Assembly: GCF_937881195.1 (NCBI RefSeq)
Contig: NZ_CALGFC010000046.1
Location: 1-29,159 of the forward strand
DNA: 29,159 nt
Reading direction: 5' to 3'
Source of the DNA: an uncultured Methanobrevibacter sp.
Lineage (GTDB): Archaea; Methanobacteriota; Methanobacteria; Methanobacteriales; Methanobacteriaceae
The notes beneath the pieces were generated by a model that had not been told where the DNA came from, searched no databases, and saw nothing but the letters and a program-made list of their open reading frames with translations. The position numbers and the translations under genes were made by a program. Shown piece by piece: positions 16,901 through 25,807 of the stretch. Positions within the stretch are counted from its first letter, which is position 1; each line of letters opens with the position of its first letter.

Positions 16901-19900
16901 TAATACAAAATTATCAAATAAAGAACTGATTGTTAATTTTTTATTTATGATAATGTTTTCAAGATATTTTTCTTTAGAAAGCCATAAACTATCGCCATCA
17001 ACCGTATCAATATCATTAATAGCTTCTTGTAAGCTATCGAAGACTTTATTTGATCTAAAATTATAAGTCTTATTCGGATTAGAAACAGCCAACCAAGGAA
17101 CAACAGACAATTGGTCAGTAATATTACCATTATTAATATTATAAGTCGCCATAATACTTGAAAATATAACAATTAAAGATTCAAAACTAATAAAATCTCC
17201 TAAACTACTGTTAGTGAAGTTAGAAGGAACTTTTTTATTATTATTTGAATGAGAAACAACATAATCTGCTATCTCTAAGATTTCATCATAATAAATATCT
17301 CCTTTCATAATATTTTCAGAAGCATTATTTGAATTATGTATATTTAGTCTTTCTAAAATTAAACTTGTATCCAGATCACTTTTAAGGAAAATTAAAGCTT
17401 TTGCTGAAAGCAATAAAAACTCATCCATCGAAATATTCACACCAGAAACTAACACACTATCCGGAAGAATATGATAATTACTAACATAAGATTTAATATA
17501 AATTGAAGCATTTTTAAGCTGTTCCATAGATATAAACACATTACTAGAATTAGAAACTACATCCCAAGGCACAACTGTTATAAAAGAGAAAGTTTGATTT
17601 ATTATATTGTATGATCTTAAAATTTGACTATAAATATAAACAAGTGAATTAAATCCTACTTTACCTAAAGTAGAATTTTGATAATCAGGAGCTTTTCCAT
17701 TAATTTCCATATATTCCGCAATAATGGACGCAAGATCAATTAAATCATTATTAGAAATTCCAAAAGACTGATTAATATTTTCAGAAACATTTGTAGGAGA
17801 ACCATAATTTTTTATAGGAATCATTCCACTAAAACCATTATCAATATTAATAACACCAATAACAGCAAGATTTAAAAACTGAGCTATAGTAATATTAGAA
17901 CCATTAATAACCACATAACTTGGTAAAGTATAATATTTCTCAATATAATCAGCCACAAATTTACCCACAACCAATATATCATCAATAGAAACAAATTTAG
18001 TATTATTACTAGAAACAACACTCCAATTATTAAAATAAAAAACATCTGGCAAATTACTAGTATAAAGATAATAACTTATAATGCTTGAAAAAGTATAAAT
18101 CAAAGATTGATAAGAAATATTACCTAAATTAGTCTCCATATAAGCAGGGACCTTGCCATTATTCATTATGTATGAACTAATATTATTTGCTAAAGATGTA
18201 TAAAACTCTTGATCAAAAACAGAAGATTTAATATTTTCAGAAAAACCCGTTGGAATAGTATAGTTTTCTAACAAAATATTACTCATTAAATTACCATCAA
18301 GATAATCCAAACTATTACTTAATAATTTCAAATATTGAGGCATAGAAATAGTGAAATTATCAACAGTAATATTTGTTGGAAGAGTATTATGAGTTTCAAT
18401 ATAATATTTAACAATATCTGAAAAAAGTATTACAATACCAAGTGAAACAAAGGTGTTAGATGTGTTAGATACTTTGTTCCATGGTTCAACTACAATAAAG
18501 TCAGGTAATTCACCAGTTTTTTTAACAGAGCTTACTATTTGTGAGAACATATAAATTAGTGAGTCATATCTTATGTTCCCAATAGTTGAATTTTGGTAGT
18601 TTGGTGCCCTTCCAGCAAACATAAAATACTCAACACTACGAGCAAGATTTAAATAAGTATCTCGATCAAGTATTCCTCCTTTAGTAGTTTCAGAATATGA
18701 TGTTGGATATCCAAAATTACCAAGCAATATTTGACCCGCATAAGTACCATTAAGATTATGTAGTGTAGTGGTTAAAAGTTTTAAAAACTGAGGCATAGTA
18801 ACATTATAACCACCAATGATAACATTATCTGGTAAAACATGATTAACTTCAATATAATACTCCACAGTTTCTGCAGCTTCCATAATTTGAGTTTCAGTAA
18901 AACTCACAGTATTCGAATTAGATACGACTGACCATGGATTAACAGAAACATATTCGGGCAAAGAACATCTAGTATTATAATAATCCAAAATTAATGCATA
19001 CATGAAAATTAAATTATAATAAGACATGTTTCCTTGAGATATCCAAGAATAATTTGGAGCTTGGCCATTAGTATCCATATATGATTTAATATTATCAATA
19101 GCATTAAAATAATTAGCAAAACTAATCTTACCAGCAATAATACTTTCTGAAGGATTATTCGGAGCAGAATAATTTCTTAATATTATAGATTGATACAATC
19201 CTATTTTAATGTTTTTTAAAGAAACAATTTCTAGCATTAAAAACTGAGGCATATTAATAATAAAACCTGAAAGATTCAGATTATTTGGTAAAGCATGATT
19301 AGTAATAACATAATTTTTAAGATAAAAAGCTATTGAATTAATTAAATCCATACTAATAAAAGTAGTAGAAGTATTTTGAACAATACTCCAAGGTATTAAT
19401 GTAATATACTCAGGTAGAATATTGTTTTTGTTTGCAGAAACTAAAAGTTGGGCATTAATATATATTAATGATTGGTATGAAATAGCTCCACGAATAGTGT
19501 TTTTAAAGTTAGGAGCAGTACGATTAGCATCCATAAAACTAATAACATCATTTATCAAGCTTAAATAATCAGTATAAAGTAAATTACCTCCAGTAATACT
19601 TTCATAAGGATTAGCAGCAGCACTGAAATTTTCTAAAATGATGGATTGGAAGAGTTTTCCATTTAGGTTTTTTAAGGCTTTTGCTGAGAGCATTAAAAAA
19701 TCACTCATTTTAACCTTATTTTCTGAAATAATGATAAAATCAGGCAAATTATGTTGTGATTCAACATGAGAAACAAGAGTACCAGAAGCATCGATAATAT
19801 CTGCCATGTTCATAAATACAGTTCTATTATTAGAAACAGTACTCCATGGATAAACAGTGATAAAATCAGGTAAAGAATTTAAAGATTGATGTGAGGATAT

Positions 19901-21082
19901 TATTTGTGCGAATGTATAAACTAATGATTCATAGCCAATATTACCAATATTAGTAGATTGATGTATTGGAGCTTGACCATTAGTATCCATGTAAGATTTA
20001 ATACTGTTTGCAAGGCTTAAATAATCAGTTTTATTCAGACTTCCAGATTTATTTAAATTTTCAGATGAAACAACTGTTGTTGCATTTTCCAGCTCAATCG
20101 AAGAATTTGTACCATTATTAATGTTAATAATTGAAATAGATAGCAGTTTTAAGAATTGAGCCATATTAATTGTTATTCCATTAATAGTGATATTTTCAGG
20201 CAATCTATGATTAACTTCAACATGTGTTTGAACAGAATTTGCAGCATATTGTAGATCTTCCAATGAAAATTTAGTAGTGTTAGTAGTTGCAATGTTTATA
20301 TTATATGTTACTGTTTTTGTAGCAGAGGGATTGCCTTTCGAGTCAATTGCATAATACTTTAAAACGGTTTCACCTGCACCAAGTGTTAATGTAACTGTTT
20401 TAACCTTATTAACCCATGCACCATTATTTATACTATAATAAACTTTGGGATTTGAATCTCTACTATCTGTAGCTGTTATAGTAACATTTTTAACGCTATT
20501 ATAAGTGCCGCCAGTTAAATTAATACTTACAGTTGGAGGTAAATTATCTACTATCACTCCTGCAGAATTAACGCCAGAAATTTGAGTGATTGTTACAGAG
20601 TTTGGTAAAACACCATTAACATGATAATAATTAACAATTCTTGTATAAGCATATACTAATGATTCATAACGAATATTACCCAAAGAGCTTGATGCATAAT
20701 TAGGAGCAACACCATTAGTATTAATAAAATTCTTAATATTATTAGCCATTGTCAAATATTGTGCTTTTGTTAAAGTACCTGTAGCTGTTCCAGAAGGACC
20801 AGTAGGAGCACCAACACTTTTTATAATAACAGGATTTTTATTACTTTTATTAAGTTGCAATGTATAGGTAACCAATGAATTTAAATAAGAAGGCATAGAA
20901 TTATTCTTATCAGAAATATCAACATACTTAGGCAATTTACTGTTAGAATCAGTATAATTTTTAACAGCAGAAGAAGAATCCTTCATTTCAGTTTCATTCA
21001 AAGTAGCAGAAGAAACAGCACCCACAAACAAAAAAAGAACTAAAATACAAGACAACACTATCATCAATTTTTTAAAACTCAT
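13913..21082 (-). CDS. Giant secreted pseudomurein-binding, beta-helix, C39-peptidase-like protein
   Basis: A 2389-residue protein that starts with a signal peptide (residues 1-26, MSFKKLMIVLSCILVLFLF...). Residues about 98-1340 hold 15 pseudomurein-binding-like elements. They form alternating types A (YLxLAxxI...APNYxxSxxGNIxYxSLIY) and B (VxxYIExNHxLP...MPQFLxLL) in a period of about 150. A chitobiase-C-terminal-like domain (183-265) splits the first pair. Two beta-helix blocks (about 1344-1565 and 1691-1935) flank an Ig-like domain. A peptidase C39-like domain follows, with Cys1955 (TCGPAAL), His2028 and Asp2044; the position six before the Cys is Ala, not the usual Gln. The C-terminus has a Tyr/Lys/Trp-rich basic stretch (about 2085-2160), an 11-residue coiled repeat (about 2200-2240) and a Gly-rich hydrophobic segment (about 2254-2335). 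The pseudomurein repeats suggest wall attachment. The function could be adhesion, wall-peptide cleavage or toxin delivery. Confidence 0.9.
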   Translation of the reverse strand: MSFKKLMIVLSCILVLFLFVGAVSSATLNETEMKDSSSAVKNYTDSNSKLPKYVDISDKNNSMPSYLNSLVTYTLQLNKSNKNPVIIKSVGAPTGPSGTATGTLTKAQYLTMANNIKNFINTNGVAPNYASSSLGNIRYESLVYAYTRIVNYYHVNGVLPNSVTITQISGVNSAGVIVDNLPPTVSINLTGGTYNSVKNVTITATDSRDSNPKVYYSINNGAWVNKVKTVTLTLGAGETVLKYYAIDSKGNPSATKTVTYNINIATTNTTKFSLEDLQYAANSVQTHVEVNHRLPENITINGITINMAQFLKLLSISIININNGTNSSIELENATTVVSSENLNKSGSLNKTDYLSLANSIKSYMDTNGQAPIHQSTNIGNIGYESLVYTFAQIISSHQSLNSLPDFITVYPWSTVSNNRTVFMNMADIIDASGTLVSHVESQHNLPDFIIISENKVKMSDFLMLSAKALKNLNGKLFQSIILENFSAAANPYESITGGNLLYTDYLSLINDVISFMDANRTAPNFKNTIRGAISYQSLIYINAQLLVSANKNNILPEYITLIPWSIVQNTSTTFISMDLINSIAFYLKNYVITNHALPNNLNLSGFIINMPQFLMLEIVSLKNIKIGLYQSIILRNYSAPNNPSESIIAGKISFANYFNAIDNIKSYMDTNGQAPNYSWISQGNMSYYNLIFMYALILDYYNTRCSLPEYVSVNPWSVVSNSNTVSFTETQIMEAAETVEYYIEVNHVLPDNVIIGGYNVTMPQFLKLLTTTLHNLNGTYAGQILLGNFGYPTSYSETTKGGILDRDTYLNLARSVEYFMFAGRAPNYQNSTIGNIRYDSLIYMFSQIVSSVKKTGELPDFIVVEPWNKVSNTSNTFVSLGIVILFSDIVKYYIETHNTLPTNITVDNFTISMPQYLKLLSNSLDYLDGNLMSNILLENYTIPTGFSENIKSSVFDQEFYTSLANNISSYIMNNGKVPAYMETNLGNISYQSLIYTFSSIISYYLYTSNLPDVFYFNNWSVVSSNNTKFVSIDDILVVGKFVADYIEKYYTLPSYVVINGSNITIAQFLNLAVIGVINIDNGFSGMIPIKNYGSPTNVSENINQSFGISNNDLIDLASIIAEYMEINGKAPDYQNSTLGKVGFNSLVYIYSQILRSYNIINQTFSFITVVPWDVVSNSSNVFISMEQLKNASIYIKSYVSNYHILPDSVLVSGVNISMDEFLLLSAKALIFLKSDLDTSLILERLNIHNSNNASENIMKGDIYYDEILEIADYVVSHSNNNKKVPSNFTNSSLGDFISFESLIVIFSSIMATYNINNGNITDQLSVVPWLAVSNPNKTYNFRSNKVFDSLQEAINDIDTVDGDSLWLSKEKYLENIIINKKLTISSLFDNFVLIQALNTSNPVFTINRNASGSLLQGLWINGSSNYDLSYGIYISNSSNNTILGCKITGHFYGIELYESSGNVISTNVISDNLRRGISIESSLNDEIAYNNITNNMYGIFSYLSNNSKFYDNIVSENWIGFLFENSSGEGHYNIIFKNTEYGLYSEGSNNVVNFTNNWWGSNNPITSSTTGSDVFINGGNVSYNPYLILKLTKSIDRSTWNSTYYGYFIEADLTYNNNGEDTSTHGNIPDDLIIYFNSTNGNINTSTTTINGKTRIKLVNITNGTTTISASFNDYTLNKTFNAMPINSTGVLNTRTGEYFETIQEAINSINTRYGDTIRVFEGTYYENIVINKKITLEVVPGENVYLYPKKPDQSAITIVSSGSGSVINGFNILGSDESYGISIFRVHGCTIKNNVIRGFDGNIYLYISGNNTIQNNTILNGVEGISLIASNNNKINGNKLVSNENGISLQNSNYNIINDNDLIYNYYAIYIKFSDNVNILDNKLVNNWVGVYLFKTDGNIVVGNIFTENGAGLSIYNSIATLNSSNIFKNDWLADTSVIDDSEMVMATTVYTCGPAALATLFKKWGVFTTESEIAKLASTDNEGTSLWGLKNASESKGIYVNAYNVTSDKLKVDYIVLLKINGFNHFELILNMSNETVTLFDPNIGIISMNWTRFNELFTGIVMVFNGTIINCTPLSEKLMKEIKGLWHYEYRTYYKYHPPKVYWKTYTIKYPVKVSVKVGWKTGWFGIKYPVFSTKTVWKSYTIRVPYVKSAGWLEAIKYRVKVYDWRDVYNAAKFVYNKGKTYVNNAVKSITSAVTSAVNTVKKTVTSAVNTVKKTVTSLVDNAGKSLNSAVDTVTKSYTSFMKDNPGWNFTAHLVADVAGGYLISAAIGLAPVTGGLSLGLLVPGVLMSMYGNGLFEEKWTTKNVGTFLGSSILSAIPGGAATKLVKISSLPSMGKQIPKVASGTSGATFINGFINYAKELPRLAYNIEISLSTYTYNYVTPDY
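14415..14492 (-). repeat. 33-bp tandem repeat inside the giant gene
   Basis: Perfect copies at 14415-14447 and 14448-14480 are followed by a partial copy to 14492. The unit encodes 11 residues (VNTVKKTVTSA type). That is a hendecad period consistent with a right-handed coiled coil, just before the hydrophobic C-terminal segment. Confidence 0.9.
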
Positions 21083-21533
21083 TCGACGAACCCCATAATA
21101 TAATGACTACCAATGAAATAAAATAATTCGCTTTATAATTTAATGACATTTTTAATAATCAAAAAGAATAGATTAGAGATAAAAAATACCACAAATAATA
21201 CAATAATATTAATAAACTGAATAGAAATATAAACTTACTATTACTTTATATCAAATATAGTATTAAATTAATAAATATTTAAACTTTACCCTTTAATTTT
21301 CAATGAAAACAGATAAAATATAATATATGAACACAGAACCATGATTACTTTTGTTTAATGAGTATATAAAATAAAATGAATATATTTAAAAAAATTCAGT
21401 GTATAATTTTTTTGTTCATATTATATGTTAAATTCCCACTTTTGTTTATTTAACCTTTAATTATAAATCAATAATAGTTAATAATATAAAAAAAGATATA
21501 ATAGTCAATGAAAAAAATAAATTTTTAAAGTTT
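21083..21533. other. 451-bp intergenic region upstream of the giant gene
   Basis: It contains the candidate promoter near its left end and otherwise A/T-rich DNA. No repeat array, RNA gene or open frame worth naming is visible. Confidence 0.65.
21133..21143 (-). promoter_or_regulatory. Candidate TATA box of the giant surface-protein gene
   Basis: On the minus strand aaattataaag lies about 55 bp before ATG 21082. A weak GGGG ribosome binding site sits about 9 nt before the ATG. Given the A/T-rich setting this is tentative. Confidence 0.35.
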
Positions 21534-21941
21534 TTAAGCACCAGGATTTCTAAAACTTTTTTTATAAAATTTATTATAATAAGATTTAGCACTTAAAGAA
21601 GTTTTAACATAATCAGTATACTTACCATAAGGATTATTTTTAGTACGATGATTAACAACAGTGACTTTTAACTTATTTTTACTAACTTTAGTTAAATAAA
21701 TCTTATTATTCACATAAAGCTCATATTTAGATTTATTAGGGTATTTAACATACATTTTATAAGATGTTGTGACCGTTTTGCCATTATAATAAGATTTCCA
21801 AGAATTCTTATAAATTAACTTATTTTCACCTTTATCAATTTTTTTATATTTAGCAGCTGAAACTGAATCAGAAGCAATTATCAAAGCAGCAAACAAAATA
21901 AAAACACAAGCAAAAACAAAAAAATACTTCTTATCCACCAT
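21534..21941 (-). CDS. Small cationic secreted protein
   Basis: The 135-residue product has a clear signal peptide (residues about 1-29, ending SVSAA). The mature part is rich in Lys, Tyr and Asn and shows a repeated pattern of beta strands with YxxK motifs, no Cys, and little acidic charge. Such basic secreted proteins could bind the negatively charged cell wall, but no enzyme motif is seen. The ATG at 21941 has an excellent GGAGGTG site. It follows the broken gene by 37 bp on the same strand and was probably co-transcribed with it. I do not recognise the family. Confidence 0.75.
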   Translation of the reverse strand: MVDKKYFFVFACVFILFAALIIASDSVSAAKYKKIDKGENKLIYKNSWKSYYNGKTVTTSYKMYVKYPNKSKYELYVNNKIYLTKVSKNKLKVTVVNHRTKNNPYGKYTDYVKTSLSAKSYYNKFYKKSFRNPGA

Positions 21942-21978
21942 TATAACACCTCCATAAATAATAAAGAAATGATTTTAA

Positions 21979-22446
21979 TTATTTAAAAACAACACTATTA
22001 GCCATTTTAACAGCTAAATCCCTATCATAAACAGAAACTATAAAAACAGCTTTATTTTTTTCATCATTAGTAACAATAATTGTTGTCATATTCTCATCTT
22101 GACCCCACTTAAAAGCTTTAGCATTAGACGAAAGATTAGTAACATCAATCTCAGTTAAATTATTTAAAACAGGTTCAGATCGAATTAACTCTTTAATAAA
22201 ATTTTCATCAGTATTTGTTGTATAAATATAAATTGAAATTCCTTTAATCATATCTTCATAGCTATTTAAATCAGTTTTTGTAAGATCTACATTTTATGGA
22301 ACACTAATAATAATATTATCAAAAGTCTTATTCTTCATAGAATCAGAACTAGCAGGATTTAACAAATAAAAAAAACCTACCACAGAAACAACAACTAACA
22401 AAACAATTACCACAATTAATATTATAGCAAAATTCTTATTCTCCAT
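21979..22446 (-). pseudogene. Membrane-anchored protein gene broken by an in-frame TAA
   Basis: A 156-codon frame starts at ATG 22446, with an AGGTGG ribosome binding site upstream, and ends at 21979. It is interrupted by one TAA at 22294-22296 (codon 51). Before the stop it encodes an N-terminal transmembrane helix (residues about 6-28) and a linker ending IIISVP. After it, the same frame continues with NVDLTKTDLNSYEDM and a small soluble domain. The second half alone (from ATG 22251, 90 residues) would lack the anchor and has no ribosome binding site. The stop is TAA, so pyrrolysine readthrough does not explain it. A single-base change from CAA, GAA or AAA, or a sequencing error, would account for it. 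Family unknown. Confidence 0.8.
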
Positions 22447-22691
22447 AAAAAATCCACCACCTAAAATACCCTATATTAATAAATATATAACAAAATAACA
22501 TATAAATATTACTAAAAAAACCAAAAATAATAAAAATTATAATAAGCTGATAAAGATAAAAACAAATAAAAATCTATTAAAAAATAATATAAATTTAGTT
22601 AATTTAAAAGCTTATAAAGAATAACTATATTTAAAAAGTTTTAAATATTGAAAAATAATAAAATAAACATGGAAAAAGGTATAAAAAGATA

Positions 22692-23006
22692 TTATAATGT
22701 AAAATACCTATAAGTAAAAAATATAAGACCTACAATAGGAATAATACCAATAATTATAAAAAACCATACTAGTAGGCTTAGAATTATAAATGTGAAAGTT
22801 CCTAATGCTGTCCAACCTATAACATACATAACACCTTCTTTTGTATTTGTATCAACAAATCCTTCTAGCTCTCCATCATCATTAATATGTTTAGGTAAAA
22901 GATATCTATTTATTAAAATAGGTCCTAAAATACCACCAATAATCGTAATACCTAGCAAAACCATTGCTAAAATAGGATCCACATTAATATAATCAAAATA
23001 ATCCAT
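22692..23006 (-). CDS. Small membrane protein, about three spanning segments
   Basis: A 104-residue protein with hydrophobic segments at about 10-33, 60-80 and 80-102, and a charged loop (HINDDGELEGFVDTNTKEG) between the first and second. I choose ATG 23006, preceded by GGTGAT at normal distance. An in-frame TTG at 23012 adds two residues but falls too close to that site. No family is recognised. It sits in the run of small envelope genes upstream of the giant protein, with 245 bp separating it from the broken gene. Confidence 0.72.
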   Translation of the reverse strand: MDYFDYINVDPILAMVLLGITIIGGILGPILINRYLLPKHINDDGELEGFVDTNTKEGVMYVIGWTALGTFTFIILSLLVWFFIIIGIIPIVGLIFFTYRYFTL

Positions 23007-23305
23007 CTCCAATCACCAACCATAAGAAAATCATATTTTTCACAGCATTATTTCATTCAATAAGATTTATAATATAAATATAAAAGAGTTAAATATAAAA
23101 ATGAATTAAGTATACAAGTGTTTATTATTTGAGCTAAAATTAATTCTAATTTAATAAAAATTTTTAATAAAGTTTTTTAATAAAATTTTTAGTAAATAAA
23201 CTACAAGATATTATGAAATATTAAAAATAGGAAATAAAATAATCAGATAAATTAATCTGATTATAATAAATAACAAATTTATTTTAAATTTATTTAAGTA
23301 TAGTT
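23007..23305. other. A/T-rich gap with nothing recognised
   Basis: About 300 bp between two membrane-protein genes. I see short T/A runs and no open frame, repeat array or RNA gene. Confidence 0.6.
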
Positions 23306-23788
23306 TTAATTATCAATAAGTCTGATTATTCCAGTTAAGACTAACCAAATACCTATTAATGCACCTAAAATCATAGGATTTTTTGCATATGTTCCTAAAA
23401 TTATATAGATAACACCTAATACTATTCCAAGAACTCCACTCCAGAATGAAAAACCATTTTCTTTATTGCCTACTAATGTTACAAGTCCTGCAACAATAAG
23501 TAATATTCCTGCTAAATATATTGTTAGTGCTGCTAAAAATGCAAATGTATTTGGACTAAATAATAAGATTAAACCTAAAATTAGTATTAAAATACCTACA
23601 AATATTGTAGCTATACTCCTACTAGGACTATAATCTATTTCAGAAATTCCACTAATTAATAAAAATACACCCATTAAAAGAACAGCAACTCCAATAATAG
23701 CTTGAGCACCAACTAAACCTAGCATTGGAAATGCTATTATAATTAAACCTAATACTATTGCTAAAATACTAAGCATTGATTTTTTCAT
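23306..23788 (-). CDS. DUF308/HdeD-like membrane protein
   Basis: A 160-residue integral membrane protein of six hydrophobic segments in three similar pairs. The repeated pattern (GxxLxxxGxxLLISGxxxI, and GILLIVAGLVTLVGN) is typical of the DUF308/HdeD family. The bacterial prototype HdeD is linked to acid resistance, but archaeal members have no established role. The ATG at 23788 has a strong GGAGGTTA site. It is probably transcribed alone, since more than 150 bp separate it from each neighbour. Confidence 0.8.
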   Translation of the reverse strand: MKKSMLSILAIVLGLIIIAFPMLGLVGAQAIIGVAVLLMGVFLLISGISEIDYSPSRSIATIFVGILILILGLILLFSPNTFAFLAALTIYLAGILLIVAGLVTLVGNKENGFSFWSGVLGIVLGVIYIILGTYAKNPMILGALIGIWLVLTGIIRLIDN

Positions 23789-23962
23789 ATTCTAACCTCC
23801 ATACTACAAACCATATTTCAAAATATTATTTTTATAATTTATATTTCTATAAATAATATATAATAATATATAAGAATATTAATAATAATTTATCTAATTT
23901 TGTTTATATATTTTTTTGTATTTTTTTTGATTATTCTGCTTATAGATTATTTTTTAATTAGT

Positions 23963-25069
23963 TTATAATAGGGGCAAATGTTTAATTTTTGTTTTGCTTT
24001 TATTAAAATTTGAAGAATTTATTTCAGCTAACCATTCATTTTTGCAAACACATTCATAATCTTCAATGATATTTTGTTGAATATTTGAATTTATAATAGC
24101 ATTTTTAAGATCTTTATTACATTTTTTACAGTTGTACGGTCCTCTACGGGATCCAAAACCTGATGTATCCATAAAAGAAGGGATTTTTAGATTTTTTCTA
24201 CTTTCATTAATAATTTTAATAACGCTCCAAATCCATGGGGGTTGATAAGAGCCTTTTCTCCAAAATTGTTCTATTATTGTTCCTTTATGTATTGTCGCAG
24301 GACAAAAAGAAACCCTATTTGTACCAACACTTTCTGCATAATATGCTGTTTTAATTGCTTCATCTATTGATTCTTTTTCTGATGTTAAAATTGGTTTCAC
24401 GAAAATATATGCTTTAGACTTTGCAGAATAATTATTATTTGGGTCCTTATCTATCTTATCCAGTATATTAACTGCATTTTTAAAATCTTCCTTTGAAAAC
24501 CCTTTGTTTATCTTTTTTTCTCTTATAAAATCATCTTGAGATTCTAAACCGATACTTATTTCTAGCAATCTATTTCCAATTATTGAAAATGAATTTTCAA
24601 GAACTTCTTTATTAACATATTCTGGACGAGATTCAACAACAACTTCTTTTATTTCATCTATTTTTGCTATTGTATCCAATATTTCATATCTAACCTCTTT
24701 TGAAATTTCTAGCGGATTTAAAAAACTTCCTGAAACAAATATTTTTATTGCTATCGGCTTACTTTCACCATCAGCTTTTATGTTCTCAATATGTTTATTT
24801 AATTCCTTTTTAAATAATTTAATAATAACTGTATCATCAATTGGGCCAAGTGTACAGTCTGAGATATAACTGCACATGGTACAGCCTCCAGTGTCTCCTA
24901 ATGCCCATGAACAACCGGGAGTAGGAACTATTACAAATAAACTTTTTCCAACACCACTGTAAAGTAAATCATCCTGATACCAACTTGTAGAAAGCTTTTC
25001 AGGACTCCTAATTTTCATTCTTCCAATATAATTGTTTCTTATTTCTTTATTAAGTTTCTGGATTTCCAT
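23963..25069 (-). CDS. raSEA: Archaeosine synthesis radical SAM enzyme RaSEA
   Basis: The 368-residue protein matches the RaSEA family (TIGR01210). It has an N-terminal TSWYQDDLLYSGVGKS segment and the radical SAM cluster with the family's long spacing (C53, then C63 and C66 in GGCTMCSY). The barrel includes SGSFLNP near 114-120 and ESRPEYV near 146-152. A C-terminal metal-binding group comprises C314, C317, C340 and C342. With ArcS, RaSEA converts the lysine adduct of preQ0 in the tRNA D-loop (position 15) to archaeosine. The ATG at 25069 has an AAGGAAAG site. It stands alone here, with no ArcS or TGT gene in the window. Cytoplasmic. Confidence 0.9.
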   Translation of the reverse strand: MEIQKLNKEIRNNYIGRMKIRSPEKLSTSWYQDDLLYSGVGKSLFVIVPTPGCSWALGDTGGCTMCSYISDCTLGPIDDTVIIKLFKKELNKHIENIKADGESKPIAIKIFVSGSFLNPLEISKEVRYEILDTIAKIDEIKEVVVESRPEYVNKEVLENSFSIIGNRLLEISIGLESQDDFIREKKINKGFSKEDFKNAVNILDKIDKDPNNNYSAKSKAYIFVKPILTSEKESIDEAIKTAYYAESVGTNRVSFCPATIHKGTIIEQFWRKGSYQPPWIWSVIKIINESRKNLKIPSFMDTSGFGSRRGPYNCKKCNKDLKNAIINSNIQQNIIEDYECVCKNEWLAEINSSNFNKSKTKIKHLPLL

Positions 25070-25588
25070 TATTTCTTTCCTTAACCTTTAATTTTCTATT
25101 TTTTTAGACTTATTTGGTATTTACTAAATTTCCAACTTAAAAATAAATCTAGATAATAATGAATTATAATATAAAATCTAACTATAAGATTAAAATATAT
25201 AAAATCAAGCTATAAGATTAAAATATATAAAATCAAACTATATACAATTAAAATAATATATTAAATAAAAATAAAATATTTTATTTCTTGAATTTTTATA
25301 TAAATTCATTCCTTGAATTTTTTACATGACATACTTTTTATTCTTAAATTTATTAATATTATTAAAAATATATTAATAATATTAAAATATTTATATATTT
25401 TTCAAATATTAATATATTTTTTATTTTAATAAAATTATTTGCATGAGTTATATTTGATTTTGTTGTATAATTTATATTATAATTTATTGTATTGTAAGTT
25501 TATTATTATATTCATGTTCTTATATGTTTAGATTTATTATATGTTTAAATTTTATAGTTAAATTTTATATATTTCAATTTTATCATAA
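25070..25588. other. 519-bp intergenic region with a 28-bp repeat
   Basis: Divergent spacer between RaSEA and the second radical SAM gene. It contains the 28-bp tandem repeat at 25182-25237, a second small duplication around ttgaattttt (about 25286-25322), and otherwise A/T runs. Confidence 0.7.
25182..25237. repeat. 28-bp tandem repeat, two copies plus a degenerate third
   Basis: Copies at 25182-25209 and 25210-25237 start ctataagattaaaatata and differ only at the last base. A diverged third copy begins at 25238. Confidence 0.88.
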
Positions 25589-25807
25589 TACTTAAATTTT
25601 ATTAAAATTTTTATTATTAAAATTAATGGTTGTGAAATAATTCCTAATCTCTCTTTAGATCATTTTGTTAAGAAAAAGGATAATAATAAAAAAAATTCTG
25701 GAATTATTGAAGGTTTTAATGAAGCTAAGATAGCTAAAAAATATTGTTTTAAAGAGAAAAATGTAAAAACAATTCTTAATAAAAGTAAGGAATCGAGAGG
25801 ATTATTC

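Noticed and set aside
16866..17172. Overlapping frames on both strands within the giant gene
   Set aside because: They are shadows of the long reading frame, which has continuous domains across this stretch.
22251..22446. Pyrrolysine readthrough of the broken gene
   Set aside because: The interrupting codon is TAA, while pyrrolysine uses TAG. No Pyl genes or insertion context are visible.
25182..25260. CRISPR-like array
   Set aside because: Copies are directly adjacent with no unique spacers, and no cas genes are present. The same applies to the repeats at 1-54 and 6971-7028.
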